Below the pieces are notes generated by a model, which saw only the letters and a program-made list of their open reading frames with translations, had not been told where the DNA came from and did no database searches. 64,000 nt of DNA from Paenibacillus chitinolyticus NBRC 15660. GTDB taxonomy: Bacteria > Bacillota > Bacilli > Paenibacillales > NBRC-103111. Numbering within the stretch: position 1 is the stretch's first letter; each line of letters begins with the position of its first letter. Of the stretch, positions 51,449 through 61,700 are shown in pieces. Location of the stretch: positions 62,001-126,000 of the forward strand of contig NZ_BBJT01000003.1 in the NCBI RefSeq assembly GCF_000739915.1, in the 5' to 3' direction. A program made the position numbers and the translations under genes.

Positions 51449-51937
51449 ATGGCAAATCGAAAACTAACTGATAAAACTATGGTCTCAGTCTTTAATAATA
51501 ACGGCGGTGTTGTATTCTATTATTCTGAACTCAATAGAGTAAAACGAAGATGGGATAAGCCAAACGTAGACAAGAAAATATCTCTTGAAGAATTGAAAGA
51601 ACTAGTAAATACCGCGGGTGGTTATGAACTTCTACGTGATGACCTTTTAATCACAGACATTGATGTGCGCGAAGAATTAGGTCTACCCGTAGAAAAAGAA
51701 TATATGCTTGATGATCAAGGAATCAAAGAATTGCTCTGTAGATCACAAGAAGATTTGGAAGAAGTTCTTAGTAATGCTTCAGACGCAATCAAAGAAAAAA
51801 TTGCACATGTTGCGATACTAATTCAACTTGCCGACTTGAATAAAATTGAAGTCATAAAGGCCAATACTGGCATCGATATTCTTTCTGCAATCCAACAAGG
51901 AAAAGAAGATCAAAAAACAGGCGTAAAGACTAAATAA
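51449..51937 (+). CDS. Head-tail region protein of unknown role (162 aa)
   Basis: ATG 51449 follows GGGAGCG. Starts VSVFNNNGGVVFYYSELNRV and becomes helical and acidic. Position directly behind the capsid gene suggests a head completion or connector role. No motif recognised. Confidence 0.5.
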   Translation: MANRKLTDKTMVSVFNNNGGVVFYYSELNRVKRRWDKPNVDKKISLEELKELVNTAGGYELLRDDLLITDIDVREELGLPVEKEYMLDDQGIKELLCRSQEDLEEVLSNASDAIKEKIAHVAILIQLADLNKIEVIKANTGIDILSAIQQGKEDQKTGVKTK

Positions 51938-51950
51938 AGGAGAGGTATGC

Positions 51951-52409
51951 TTGCCCACTCCATTTTCTAAGGTGTTTTCTATTTTCACTGGTAAAATTCA
52001 AGATGACCTCTACTCTATCCTTTCTGTAGAGGAAGCCGAACTTGATATGATAGATTTGTTAAATGAATCAATCGTTAAATTTGAATTCCCTAAAGAGGAT
52101 ATAAGAAATAAAGACGACTTAATTAAGGAGTTCATAGAAGATTTATCATTAGGCACTATTAGTATTCTTGGTAATCTTATGGTACTTGAATGGCAAGACC
52201 GCCAGATAAACAATATTTCCCTAATTAAACAGCGTATGTCCAGTAAAGACTTTAAGTTTACTTCTCAAGCTAATCATTTAGAAGCTCTTCTAAAACTTAG
52301 AGAAGAAACGGAGAGACGTGTGTTCAAACTAAAAAGGCAATACTCATATCTTCAAACAGGAGAAAATTATAATAAACCTGATTATAGTGGTTTAGGCGGT
52401 GGCACCTAA
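51951..52409 (+). CDS. Head-tail connector candidate (152 aa)
   Basis: TTG 51951 follows AAGGAGAGG. The N-terminal and middle parts are helical (LSVEEAELDMIDLLNESIVK, then LIQELLKL-like repeats), typical of small connector proteins that cap the portal. It ends overlapping the next gene start by one base (TAATG). Function inferred from position. Confidence 0.5.
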   Translation: MPTPFSKVFSIFTGKIQDDLYSILSVEEAELDMIDLLNESIVKFEFPKEDIRNKDDLIKEFIEDLSLGTISILGNLMVLEWQDRQINNISLIKQRMSSKDFKFTSQANHLEALLKLREETERRVFKLKRQYSYLQTGENYNKPDYSGLGGGT

Positions 52410-53635
52410 TGAGTTGGCAAGAAAGATTTGCTCTACGTATGAACGCCATCGGCACAACCATAAGACAGCGTGAGATAAATAATGAAATTCTTAGAATAGG
52501 TGAAATTTTTAGCGACTCTCCTTCTTATGCATTAGTTTATCAGAATGACGCCGCTACTCCTGCTGATGTATGGATAACAGATAATTCAGATTCGAAGGGA
52601 ACAAAAGACATAGTTTCCCAGTTAAAAGTTCCACTCTATGCCGGGGACTTAATTGAATGGAATTATGAAAAATGGCTTATTACTTCAATGGAAAGCATAT
52701 CTACCATTTATTATGCTGGAACGATGTCAAAGTGCCTTGGAAATTTAAAATGGCTTAACGGCGATGGTCTTATGAGAGACACATGGTTTACATTTAATAG
52801 CATATCAAATGCTAATTCAGGCGTGAATGAGGGCCAGATCATCAATTTAGGTAACGAGTATAGGCACATTCTTATTCCTCTTAATGAGAATACAAAGTTA
52901 ATAAGTAAAGATAAGAGATTTATTTTAGATCAACGCGCTTGGAAGGCAATAGGAGTAGATCGAATTAGCAAACGAGGTATTATCAATTTAACCTTAAAAG
53001 AAGATGCCGTGGCTAACTCTGATAATTTAGAGTTAGAAGTTGCGGATTACAGAGGTAATACTGCCAATTACTCATTAGCAATTATCAATGACGACCCATC
53101 TTCTATCTCCGTTGGTTTCACATTGCAACTTCGGTCAGAAGTAAAAAATAACGGAACTCTAGTCAGTAAGCCTATTATATGGTCTGCTAATAATGAAGCA
53201 GTGGCAACGGTAAATGAAAGTGGAATTTTATCAGCTCACAGTGTCGGTCAAGTAATAATTACAGCATCTTTAGCAGACAATCCTTCAATCTCAACATCTA
53301 TTGATGTGACTATTGTAGATATTCCTAAACTTTACACTATTGAAATTGAGTCCAATTCCACATTACCTCACGAGATTAAGAATGGTCAGTCTAAAACATA
53401 TATTGCAAAAGTATATGAAAATAGTTCATTGGTTTTGGAAAATTTAGAATGGCAGTTATTTTCTGACGATCAGATCTCCCCCACCTCTCTCGGATTGATT
53501 AATTCTCAAACCAATGAATCCTGTATTGTAAAAAATAACAGATCAAATTCCGGCTACATCCAACTGAAGGTATCTTTGGTAAAAGATGCCTCAATATATA
53601 GATGGCTACGTCTGCAAATGAAACCTCTAGTATAA
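52409..53635 (+). CDS. Virion protein with bacterial Ig-like (BIG2) domain
   Basis: Residues about 220-300 show a BIG2 pattern: LVSKPIIWSANNEAVATVNE, then SGILSAHSVGQVIITASLAD, with the conserved WSS/N-x-x-V-A-T-V and G-x-G-x-T-I-T-A steps. The first 200 residues are a separate domain. Ig-like domains on phage virions bind surface sugars weakly. Overlaps the preceding gene by one base. Position among the connector and tail genes suggests a head-tail or neck component. Confidence 0.65.
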   Translation: MSWQERFALRMNAIGTTIRQREINNEILRIGEIFSDSPSYALVYQNDAATPADVWITDNSDSKGTKDIVSQLKVPLYAGDLIEWNYEKWLITSMESISTIYYAGTMSKCLGNLKWLNGDGLMRDTWFTFNSISNANSGVNEGQIINLGNEYRHILIPLNENTKLISKDKRFILDQRAWKAIGVDRISKRGIINLTLKEDAVANSDNLELEVADYRGNTANYSLAIINDDPSSISVGFTLQLRSEVKNNGTLVSKPIIWSANNEAVATVNESGILSAHSVGQVIITASLADNPSISTSIDVTIVDIPKLYTIEIESNSTLPHEIKNGQSKTYIAKVYENSSLVLENLEWQLFSDDQISPTSLGLINSQTNESCIVKNNRSNSGYIQLKVSLVKDASIYRWLRLQMKPLV

Positions 53636-53653
53636 GATTATTGAGGTGAATGA

Positions 53654-54142
53654 ATGGCAAAATTTGAACAACTTAATCAATATGTAACCAATATATTTTC
53701 CGTTCTCATTGAGAATCAGGATCTTTGTAAGTTACTATTCTACGCAGTAGATGATCCACTTTCTGAAGTGGATCTGACAGAAGATCAACGCTTTGAATTA
53801 TTACATACACACATTTACCCCATGCCGAAAATTCCAGGAGAACAATCTGCACAATCTAGTTTTTTAAGCATCTATTTTGACAACTTCAAATTGGCCAATG
53901 AAAACAAAGGAATAAAAGACAGTAGCCTAGTAATTGATATCCTTATTCATAACGAAATATGGAATTTACATGGGACAGGTCTTTTCCGTCCATACTCTAT
54001 TTTGAGTGAGATCGATAAGATGGTTAACAATGAACGAGTAGCCGGTATAAAAAAAATGGAATTTGACAGAGGTAGACTTATCCGTTACAACGCGGATTAT
54101 TCTGGCTACCAGGTAACCTATAGTATGTCGAGCGTTAATTGA
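53654..54142 (+). CDS. Tail completion/neck protein candidate (162 aa)
   Basis: ATG 53654 follows GAGGTGA. The protein (MAKFEQLNQYVTNIFSVLIE) is mixed alpha/beta; HIYPMPKIPGEQSAQSSFLS and the later LSEIDKMVNNERVAGIKKME fit small neck or tail-terminator proteins. It overlaps the next start (TGATG). Function inferred from order. Confidence 0.45.
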   Translation: MAKFEQLNQYVTNIFSVLIENQDLCKLLFYAVDDPLSEVDLTEDQRFELLHTHIYPMPKIPGEQSAQSSFLSIYFDNFKLANENKGIKDSSLVIDILIHNEIWNLHGTGLFRPYSILSEIDKMVNNERVAGIKKMEFDRGRLIRYNADYSGYQVTYSMSSVN

Positions 54143-54861
54143 TGGAATCCGTTAAGTACATATTGGGCAAACCTGAATTAGAAAAAGACGCCGGTTTTAT
54201 TTACCCTGTCAAAGTAAAAGACTACGACGAGTTTAATGATTGCAGGAATGTCCTCTACATTAATAAGAATCATTTCTCTAACGAATATCAAGAATACCCT
54301 TTATTAGATCTTATAGTATACGGTTATAAAGATGTCGAGATGATACGACAGCTTAAGCTGCTTATTAAGTTAGTGACTGGTCACGATCCTCTACTTCACG
54401 AAGACAATAATGGCTGCTCGTTTGTCATAAGTGCTGATAAGAAGGTATATAGCGGTAACTATGAAAACTTTCGTAGAATTGTCATGCGACAGAACCTCCT
54501 GTTTGAGCAAAAGGTTTACAAAAATAAGCTCACTCAAGAATGGGCTAATAAGGCTATTGAAGCTAAAAGTAAAAACGGTATCCCTATCACCTTCGAAGAC
54601 ATGATTACAACGGTCTCTGTAATTACTGGTAAAACCTACGACCAAATTGGGGAACAAACCATCTATCAATTAACCGCTGATTTCAAACGCATAGCGAGAG
54701 ATAAGAGTTATCACACTTCGATTGCGATGAAATGTGCTGGTGCTGAAAAAGTTTCTATCGAGCATTTTGCAGAGGAAATCAATATGTTTGAAAATCCATA
54801 TGACAATTTGTTCGTCGGCAAGGAAAACCTAAATCAATTAAATAAAGCACTAAGAAATTAA
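54142..54861 (+). CDS. Hypothetical tail-region protein (239 aa)
   Basis: The ATG at 54142 overlaps the preceding stop (TGATG). It carries a helical C-terminus (ADFKRIARDKSYHTSIAMKC) and no known motif. Its place before the major tail gene suggests tail assembly or neck. Function unknown. Confidence 0.5.
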   Translation: MESVKYILGKPELEKDAGFIYPVKVKDYDEFNDCRNVLYINKNHFSNEYQEYPLLDLIVYGYKDVEMIRQLKLLIKLVTGHDPLLHEDNNGCSFVISADKKVYSGNYENFRRIVMRQNLLFEQKVYKNKLTQEWANKAIEAKSKNGIPITFEDMITTVSVITGKTYDQIGEQTIYQLTADFKRIARDKSYHTSIAMKCAGAEKVSIEHFAEEINMFENPYDNLFVGKENLNQLNKALRN

Positions 54862-54904
54862 AAGGGCATTTGGCTCTTTATTTTTTTTATAGGAGGAATA
54901 ACTA

Positions 54905-55639
54905 GTGGCATTGATTGCAGACGTATTTATTGCACTTTTAGTTGACCCGAGTGGTCAAACTTTTGCATCAACTACTCTTCAAAGTGGAGATATTGATTTT
55001 AACGTAAAAGAAAATGAGGTTCGAGGTGGACGCGGTAATGCACTACAAGGCGTTCTTCATTCTGACAGAGATATTTCTGTCAAGATGACTGACAGTCTAT
55101 TCCGTTATGATTGGATGGCCCGTCAACTCGGTCAGTCTATTGTAACAGGAGCAGGCAGAGCGTATGCTATGCCAGAATGGTACACTGCCAGCGGTTCAAG
55201 CACAATCAAAATTTCGCTTCCTGAAGCACCGATTGCTGATACTTTGGTAATTTACAAAGCTGACGGGACCCTTGTCCCAAAAGCCAATTATACACTCTCT
55301 AATAAAGATGTAACCTTTACAACAGGTGTTACTGCAGGTGAAAAAGTTGATGTTAGGACTTATCAATATGCAACTTCTGCAAAGACAGAAACCATTAACA
55401 TTGACAACAGTGTATTTGCAAAAGGTACAAAACTAATTCTTGAAACTTTAGAAATTGATAACGATGAAACCCCTCTGTATAAGATCCAATACATTTTCGA
55501 AAGCGCAGTCCCTACGGGCAATTTCTCGATTAAGACAGCTTCCGAGCGCAACGGTCAGGCGCAGCAATTTGATTTAAAAGTGCTTAAACCTAAAGACAGT
55601 AATGTGATTGGACAAGTACTTCGTATTCCACTTACTTAG
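54905..55639 (+). CDS. Major tail (tube) protein
   Basis: GTG 54905 follows GGAGG. The protein is beta-rich with a repetitive pattern (VFIALLVDPSGQTF, DIDFNVKENEVRGGRGNALQ, SIKISLPEAP), resembling siphovirus tail tube proteins; the order capsid - connectors - this gene - chaperones - tape measure supports the call. 244 aa. A strong terminator follows, as expected for an abundant product. Confidence 0.65.
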   Translation: MALIADVFIALLVDPSGQTFASTTLQSGDIDFNVKENEVRGGRGNALQGVLHSDRDISVKMTDSLFRYDWMARQLGQSIVTGAGRAYAMPEWYTASGSSTIKISLPEAPIADTLVIYKADGTLVPKANYTLSNKDVTFTTGVTAGEKVDVRTYQYATSAKTETINIDNSVFAKGTKLILETLEIDNDETPLYKIQYIFESAVPTGNFSIKTASERNGQAQQFDLKVLKPKDSNVIGQVLRIPLT

Positions 55640-55651
55640 TCCTTATCTTCC

Positions 55652-55687
55652 TGGGAAGACGCCACTTCGGTTTCTTCCCATTTTTTT
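55652..55687 (+). terminator. Strong terminator after the major tail gene
   Basis: TGGGAAGA pairs with TCTTCCCA around a 13-base loop, followed by seven T. A dyad copy lies at 55697-55714. Confidence 0.85.
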
Positions 55688-55803
55688 ATCTTGACAATGA
55701 AATACACATTTTATGACTTATCGCCACTTGCCGAGCTCAAAACTACGAACGATTAGAATTTAAATACATAGTCCCCTACTTAATTAAATTGGAGGAAAAT
55801 ATA

Positions 55804-56337
55804 ATGAATAGACTAACACTCACGAGTGATTCTATTAACGCCCTCGATACAGACTACGACATGCTTCAAAAAGTAGACTTTAAAGATGGAAGCTACACTG
55901 AAATTTATAAATCTTTTCGACCAACCAAGATAGATGAAATGGTAAAGTCGCTTGCAAACTTTATAACTCAATATGAGAAACATCAAGGAAAAATTAATGA
56001 CAACAAAATGTTTTACAGTCTTTTATATCTTCACATAGTTATTTATTTTTCCAAATTGATCCCCGAGTTGCCAACAGACTTTCCTACTAAACTTGATCTC
56101 TTCCTTAAGCTACTCGATAATCAGTATGTCGTTGAGCTTGAAGAAAGCTTCGATGTAAGCGAGATCGCTAAAGTTTATTCGGTAATTGAAAAAAGCCTCC
56201 GCATTCACAAAGAGGCAACGAAGCAAATCAATGCAGCAAGAGAAGAAGTCAGAAATAATCTGGACAATCTTGAACTCCAAAATAGCGATATTTTTGAGAA
56301 TCTAAAAGACACTGTATCCAATGAAAGAGTTCAATAA
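55804..56337 (+). CDS. Tail assembly chaperone candidate (177 aa)
   Basis: ATG 55804 follows GGAGG. The protein is helical and acidic; LYLHIVIYFSKLIPELPTDF, and a C-terminus with long helices (about 120-170). It sits between the major tail gene and the tape measure, where phages encode tail chaperones, and overlaps the next gene by 17 bases. No frameshift signal was found. Confidence 0.5.
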   Translation: MNRLTLTSDSINALDTDYDMLQKVDFKDGSYTEIYKSFRPTKIDEMVKSLANFITQYEKHQGKINDNKMFYSLLYLHIVIYFSKLIPELPTDFPTKLDLFLKLLDNQYVVELEESFDVSEIAKVYSVIEKSLRIHKEATKQINAAREEVRNNLDNLELQNSDIFENLKDTVSNERVQ

Positions 56338-56746
56338 TTTAACGGATACTCTATCTTTTTTGCAGCAACAGATCAATTCATCGCTCAAAGAAGAGGTTTC
56401 TGATTTAACAGTGAAGACACTTCAAGAGAATATGCAGAAAGAAGTTTACGATGTGTATCAACCCAAAAAATATGATCGATCGGGTTATCAAGGTGGATTA
56501 ATTGATCCTTCGAACATCGAAGTTAAAATAAATGGAAGTTTATTATCTGTAGAATCAGTGAGAAATGATGAGGACCGAAATGTAAGTGAAATTGTTGAGA
56601 CTGGTAAGGGTTACACTTACAATTTTGAGTATGCAGGTAAGCCACGCCCCTTCACTGATACAACAAGAGAAGAATTAAGAGAATCTAATAAATTAATTCA
56701 TAGTATGAAGAACGGACTGCATAAAAGAGGCATCAAGACAGATTAA
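56321..56746 (+). CDS. HK97 gp10-like tail component candidate (141 aa)
   Basis: The C-terminal part (NFEYAGKPRPFTDTTREELR) resembles the G-x-P-R-P-F motif of HK97 gp10-family tail proteins. The first 50 residues are coiled-coil. It overlaps the previous gene and lies upstream of the recombinase. Assignment by motif and position. Confidence 0.5.
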   Translation: MKEFNNLTDTLSFLQQQINSSLKEEVSDLTVKTLQENMQKEVYDVYQPKKYDRSGYQGGLIDPSNIEVKINGSLLSVESVRNDEDRNVSEIVETGKGYTYNFEYAGKPRPFTDTTREELRESNKLIHSMKNGLHKRGIKTD

Positions 56747-56758
56747 GGAAGTGAATGG

Positions 56759-57742
56759 ATGGCAGAAGTTGAAAAATTGCCCGAAGTAACAGAGGAAGAA
56801 TGGAATAGTGTAAACGAATATAACATAGAGATTGTGGATGAGTTTCTCCAACAGCAGCACCTCTCCCCTCAAACTTTAAAACAGTATGAATCAGCATTGA
56901 AAATCTTTTTCCGCTTTGTTAGAGAGAAATGTAAGAACGCACCTCTTTATGAATTGAAACCTAAGCATGCACTTCAGTATCAAAACTTTTTGATGAGTAG
57001 AGGACTATCTTCTAGTGCCGTTAAATTAAAACGATCAGCAGTCTCTTCCCTATGCGGCTATTTAGAAGTTTATTATGCAGACGAACATCCATTGTTCCGT
57101 AACATTTATAACAAGAAGATACCTAATCCACCCAAAACAGCAAGACATGAGAAAAAGCCGCTTTCTCAGGCTGAAATAGATAATTTGATACATGTATTAG
57201 AAGAAAGATCAGAGTGGCAAATGCTTGCGTATGTTTTATTTAGTTATGATTCAGGTTGTCGAAGAGGAGAAACACGTCAACTCCTAAAAGAAGTTGCCAC
57301 TTACCAGTATTCCAAGGATATGAAAACTGGAGAAGAAAAGAATTACTACCTGACCCATAATATCCGTACAAAAGGACGAGGAAAAGAAGGAAAGGTCAGA
57401 AAGCTAATTTTTTCAGACATGTCGATGACTGCTATCAAGAAATGGCTTTCCGTACGTGGAGACGACGACTGCCCCTATGTTTTTGTACATAAGACAAAGG
57501 CTGGAAATACTAAACAGCTCAGTCCTACAGCATTTAACGATTGGTGCACAGACGTTTTTTCGGAAATTGTTGGACGCAGGGTTCATCCCCATCAACTTCG
57601 TTCTTCTAGAGCAACAAACTTAGTAGCTGTCGAAGGTAAGGACATCGAAAAGGTAAAGAATCTGCTTGGGCATCAATCGTCCGAGACAACAAAAATCTAC
57701 GTTGTTAAAGAGGGCGAAGATGATGTGGATGATCTTTTTTAA
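56759..57742 (+). CDS. yomM: Tyrosine recombinase within the tail operon (YomM-like)
   Basis: A core-binding domain (VDEFLQQQHLSPQTLKQYES) and an intact catalytic set: SYDSGCRRGETRQLLKE (Arg I), HPHQLRSSRATNL (His-x-x-Arg), LLGHQSSETTKIYV (His III and Tyr). Length 327 aa. SPbeta also has a tyrosine recombinase, YomM, between tail genes and the tape measure. All catalytic residues look intact, so it should be active; role unknown. ATG 56759 follows GGAAGTG. Confidence 0.85.
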   Translation: MAEVEKLPEVTEEEWNSVNEYNIEIVDEFLQQQHLSPQTLKQYESALKIFFRFVREKCKNAPLYELKPKHALQYQNFLMSRGLSSSAVKLKRSAVSSLCGYLEVYYADEHPLFRNIYNKKIPNPPKTARHEKKPLSQAEIDNLIHVLEERSEWQMLAYVLFSYDSGCRRGETRQLLKEVATYQYSKDMKTGEEKNYYLTHNIRTKGRGKEGKVRKLIFSDMSMTAIKKWLSVRGDDDCPYVFVHKTKAGNTKQLSPTAFNDWCTDVFSEIVGRRVHPHQLRSSRATNLVAVEGKDIEKVKNLLGHQSSETTKIYVVKEGEDDVDDLF

Positions 57743-57845
57743 CCATAAAATCAGCATTTTATAGTAAGCAAAAGATAATAAAAGTAAAACTATTGTATAT
57801 TTGAATGATAACTGGTATCATCTCTTTCAAAAGGAGGAGATTGTT

Positions 57846-57932
57846 ATCAAAATACATATAAATATCGCTAAGCTTTGGAAGCAATTGTCGCTTAATGAAC
57901 AGTCTTTAAAGTGTTTTCTGAAAAATCTATAG
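57846..57932 (+). CDS. Very short gene with ATC start (28 aa)
   Basis: AAAAGGAGGAG is eight bases before ATC 57846, which opens the peptide IKIHINIAKLWKQLSLNEQS and ends at TAG 57932. No ATG, GTG or TTG gives this frame. Its plausibility rests on the identical pattern at the YonO and portal genes. Function unknown. Confidence 0.4.
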   Translation: MKIHINIAKLWKQLSLNEQSLKCFLKNL

Positions 57933-57933
57933 C

Positions 57934-57988
57934 ATTATTATCAAAACAGCCTGCATCTATTAAGGTGCAGTGTCATTTTGATAATAAT
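57934..57988. repeat. 13-bp inverted repeat with internal hairpin
   Basis: ATTATTATCAAAA (57934-57946) and TTTTGATAATAAT (57976-57988) pair around a 29-base centre that contains CTGCA/TGCAG arms. It lies directly before a second terminator and may form a strong structured 3' end. Confidence 0.65.
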
Positions 57989-57992
57989 AAAA

Positions 57993-58009
57993 CCGATCTT
58001 AAAGATCGG
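57993..58009. terminator. Terminator at convergent gene ends
   Basis: CCGATCTT and AAGATCGG form an 8-bp stem; it lies between the plus-strand recombinase region and the minus-strand moron gene, serving both directions. Confidence 0.65.
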
Positions 58010-58023
58010 TTAAGATAGTCCAG

Positions 58024-58575
58024 TTATATTTCATATTGTAATTCTTCGACATTCGTTTCTCTGCCTGCAGACTCATTAAACAACCTGACAATACCTTTTG
58101 TAAAATCGTAACTATACCCAGTCAAGAAGAGTGCTTCTTTTTTTTCATTATTTTTATCAAAATAAACCACTTGAATATATGGCTGAAGAATTTCATCTTG
58201 TTTACTTTGGTTGGCAAGACCGCTCATACCGCCCACGATTGCACCAATAGGACCAAGCAGCATACCGCCAGTTACCGCACGAAGGATAACAGATTTTTGT
58301 TTTTCGCTTAATTTTAGCTCTCTTGCAAGCAGACATCTTGCTTGAACATACCTGTCAATAGGAATTATCTGTGTGTCATTTATGGTCAGTTTATCTGAGT
58401 AAATCTTTATGTCTGCCCCTACCCCGGAATCCAAATTGGGTATTCCGCATACGTGCTTTGATTGAAATTGTCCCAAAATTCCCTTAGATTTATTTGATTT
58501 TGAAATTATCAATCCGATACTTACAGTCACCGCAAGGAGACATGCCATTATCATTAAAATCCAAATTAGCGCCAT
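58024..58575 (-). CDS. Minus-strand moron: membrane-anchored protein with glycine zipper (183 aa)
   Basis: An N-terminal hydrophobic helix (about residues 4-24) anchors the protein; a beta-rich part (IYSDKLTINDTQIIPIDRYV) resembles small PH-like domains, and GGMLLGPIGAIVGGMSGL near residue 109 is a glycine zipper that can insert in membrane. It is transcribed against the late genes with its own terminator, so it can be expressed in a lysogen. Candidate for superinfection exclusion or host alteration, by inference. Confidence 0.65.
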   Translation of the reverse strand: MALIWILMIMACLLAVTVSIGLIISKSNKSKGILGQFQSKHVCGIPNLDSGVGADIKIYSDKLTINDTQIIPIDRYVQARCLLARELKLSEKQKSVILRAVTGGMLLGPIGAIVGGMSGLANQSKQDEILQPYIQVVYFDKNNEKKEALFLTGYSYDFTKGIVRLFNESAGRETNVEELQYEI

Positions 58576-58702
58576 AAGGAACCCCCAATTTAGTTATAAG
58601 GAAAATATATCATATTGATCCTTAACCTTCTACACATATAAATATTGAATTTTAAGAAGCGACTTTGTTCGCTTCTTTTTTATTTCACTTTTGGAGGTAA
58701 TT

Positions 58703-61700
58703 ATGTCCAATGATCTAAGAATATTAATATCTGCCGGACTTAATATTGGAAAGTCGACGAATGAAATTAATAATGCAGTAAAATTGCTTGAGAATAAAAT
58801 AAATAATTTAAAACTAAATATTCAGATCGATAAGAATCTTAGCAAGGGAATTCAAGACCTTATAGTTTCCGTTGAGAAAATGAAAAGTATAAGTCAAGAT
58901 CAAAATAAGGTTGTCTCGGAATCTCAAGTGGTTCATAAACGCTTAGATGGGTCTGTTCAAACCCTAACTCAAAAAGTATTAAAAAATGGCGAAGTAATCA
59001 GTAAAACAAGAACGATTCATGATGAAAATAAACGAGCAATTCAGGACGAAGAGACTGCTACTAAAAAGCTAACTCAGGGCGTTGAGCAGCTTAATAAAGC
59101 AGAGCTCGACTCTATTAAAATCAGCAAAAATAAAGCTGACAAGATAAATGGCTACACCGTTAAATCAACAGATGGGTATAAAACCACTACAAACCGTTTA
59201 GAATCAGACGGTTCAACTCTTATTAATTCTCAAGCAGTAACCAATTATAAGAAACAGCGTGAAGATTTAATTAAGGAGCAAGAGAGATTAAATAAGAAAT
59301 CTGAGGAATTAGATCGTGCTCATTATTCAGCTCTAAAAGACGCTCGTAAGCGTGAAGAAGAGCTTGAGAAAACACACTATTTAGCACTACAGCAGAACCA
59401 AAAGCGCGACCAGGACTATCTACAATCAAAAGCTAATATGCAGAATAAACTTAATGATATTCAGCGTCGATTTGGGGCAGATTCAAATGTCAGCAATCAA
59501 ATCGAGAATCTAAATAACCAACTCAGCAATGTATCCTCAATTGGAAATTATAAAAATGCTTTAAGTAGTATCGATACTGAATTGAAGAAAGTTGTAACAT
59601 CTGCGAAAACTGCCGGTTCAAACATTATGGGATTCGGACAACAATTTGCTGTAGCCATTCAGAGAATACCACTATGGATGGGCGCAATGACCGCCTTCTA
59701 TTTCCCTCTTCGTCAATTTCAGGAAGGGCTAAAATCAATACTTGAAATTGATACGGCGCTCACAAATCTTAAGAAAGTAACTGATGAGACGACTGCAACA
59801 TACGCTCAATTTGTTCGTGAGTCTGGTGAAATTGCGAACTCTGTTGGTAACTTGACGGTAAATGTAATTCAATCTGCAACCGAATGGGCTAGACTTGGTT
59901 ACAACATTCAGCAGGCTAAAGTCCTTGCTAAAGAGACGCTGGTTTACCAAAATGTCGGAGACATAAAGAGTGCAGAGGATGCCTCTAAATCGCTCATTTC
60001 CACAATTAAAGGCTTTGGTATGGAAGTTGACTCTCAAGGTAAGAATGTAAGAAAAATTGTAGATATTTACAATGAAGTAGGCAATAAGTTTGCTATTTCA
60101 AGTGCGGGGATTGGCGAAGCAATGCGAAGAAGCGCGGCGAGTCTTTCCGAAGCAGGAAACACAATTGAACAAGCAGTCGCATTAGCAACTGGAGCGAATA
60201 GCACTATTCAAGATCCAGCGAGAGTCGGACAGGCGCTTAAAACTATATCCATGAGATTACGCGGCATTTCCGAAGAAGGGGAAGATTTATCTAACCTTGT
60301 TCCCTCTTTAGAACAAAAATTTCAGTCAATTGGTTTAACATTGCAAAAAGACGAAAATACGTTTAAGAGTACTTATGAAATATTCCAGGATCTATCTAAA
60401 GTTTGGGGTAAGCTCAGCGAATTTGAACGAAGTGACATCCTAGAGCTTGTTGCAGGCAAACTTCAAGGCAATATTGCTGCCTCCCTCATTTCTAATTTTA
60501 AAGATGCGGAAGGTGCTCTACAAGCGGGCCTAAATAGCTTTGGAAGTGCCGCTAAGGAAAATGAAACTTACCTTAAATCCATGCAGGGGCATATCGCTAA
60601 GTTGAAGAATGAGGCAACAAACTTCTGGCAAGGAGTAATGGACTCGGGGGCTTTGAATCAAATAATTGATCTGGGAACAAGTCTTATAGGAGTACTAAGA
60701 AGTGTAACAGATACCTTCGGAGGATTGGGCTCACTAGCAGGAGTTGCCACTGCTGCCCTAATCGCTTTTAATGTCTCCGTTAGAAGTAACACTGTTGGAG
60801 CGCTCAGCCAGAGCCTCGCTAATGCAGCCCTCCAATTTAAATCGCTATCCTGGTTTACAAATTTATATACAAGTTCAGCGGTTGGGGCTAGAGTTGCTAC
60901 CATAGCTCTGCAGGCTACTATGACAATGGGTTTATCTATCGCTGTAGCAGGTTTAATCAGTGGATTAACTTCTCTTTACCAGGCTCACCAAAAAAATAAA
61001 GATATACAAGATCAAGTTAAAGCACAGAATGAGCAGATTGCCGAATCATGGAACACGCAGCAGGATAAAATCCAACCATTATTGAGTCAGTATAGAGCCT
61101 TAAACGCTCTTACAAATGAAGGTAAGACATTTAGTAGTCCAGATCAAGAACAAAAGTATCTACAAACTGTAAACGACCTTTCTACCCTACTCCCTAATTT
61201 AGTGGCTCGTATAGATGAAAAAGGTCAAAAGCATTTGCTTAATGCAGATGCCATTGAGAGGGAGCTAAAATACACAAAGGAATTAGCTCAACTTGAAAGA
61301 CAAGGAAAAGTCGATAATGCCAAATCTGACTTTTCCAGTACAATCGAAGAAATTGAAAAAGCTAAAAAATCGCTCAATAAATTAAAAGAAGATTTAGTCG
61401 GTGAGTATCTTTTTGTAAATAAAGACAACATCAAAAATATATACGGCGATGTTAATGCTGTTCAAATCAAAATACTAAATAAAGAAAATGAGATTGCATT
61501 AAAAACAGATGTCCTAAAAAACAAAATGCAAACAGTTGTAGAGTCTTTCCTAAAGTTAAATAACATTGACATACCGGCAGAAGCAAGTAAAAATATTGCC
61601 ACTGTAATTAAATCTTTAGATGTGTCAAATTTTAAAGACTCTGAAAAAATGACTCAGACTGTTCAGAACTTCTCCTCTTTTCTAAAACTTTTAAAAGAAA

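Noticed and set aside
54865-54895. Terminator before the major tail gene
   Set aside because: Arms are too imperfect despite the T-run; not counted.
55804-56746. Programmed frameshift between the two tail chaperone-like genes
   Set aside because: They overlap by 17 bases but no slippery heptamer is evident and the second gene has its own ATG.
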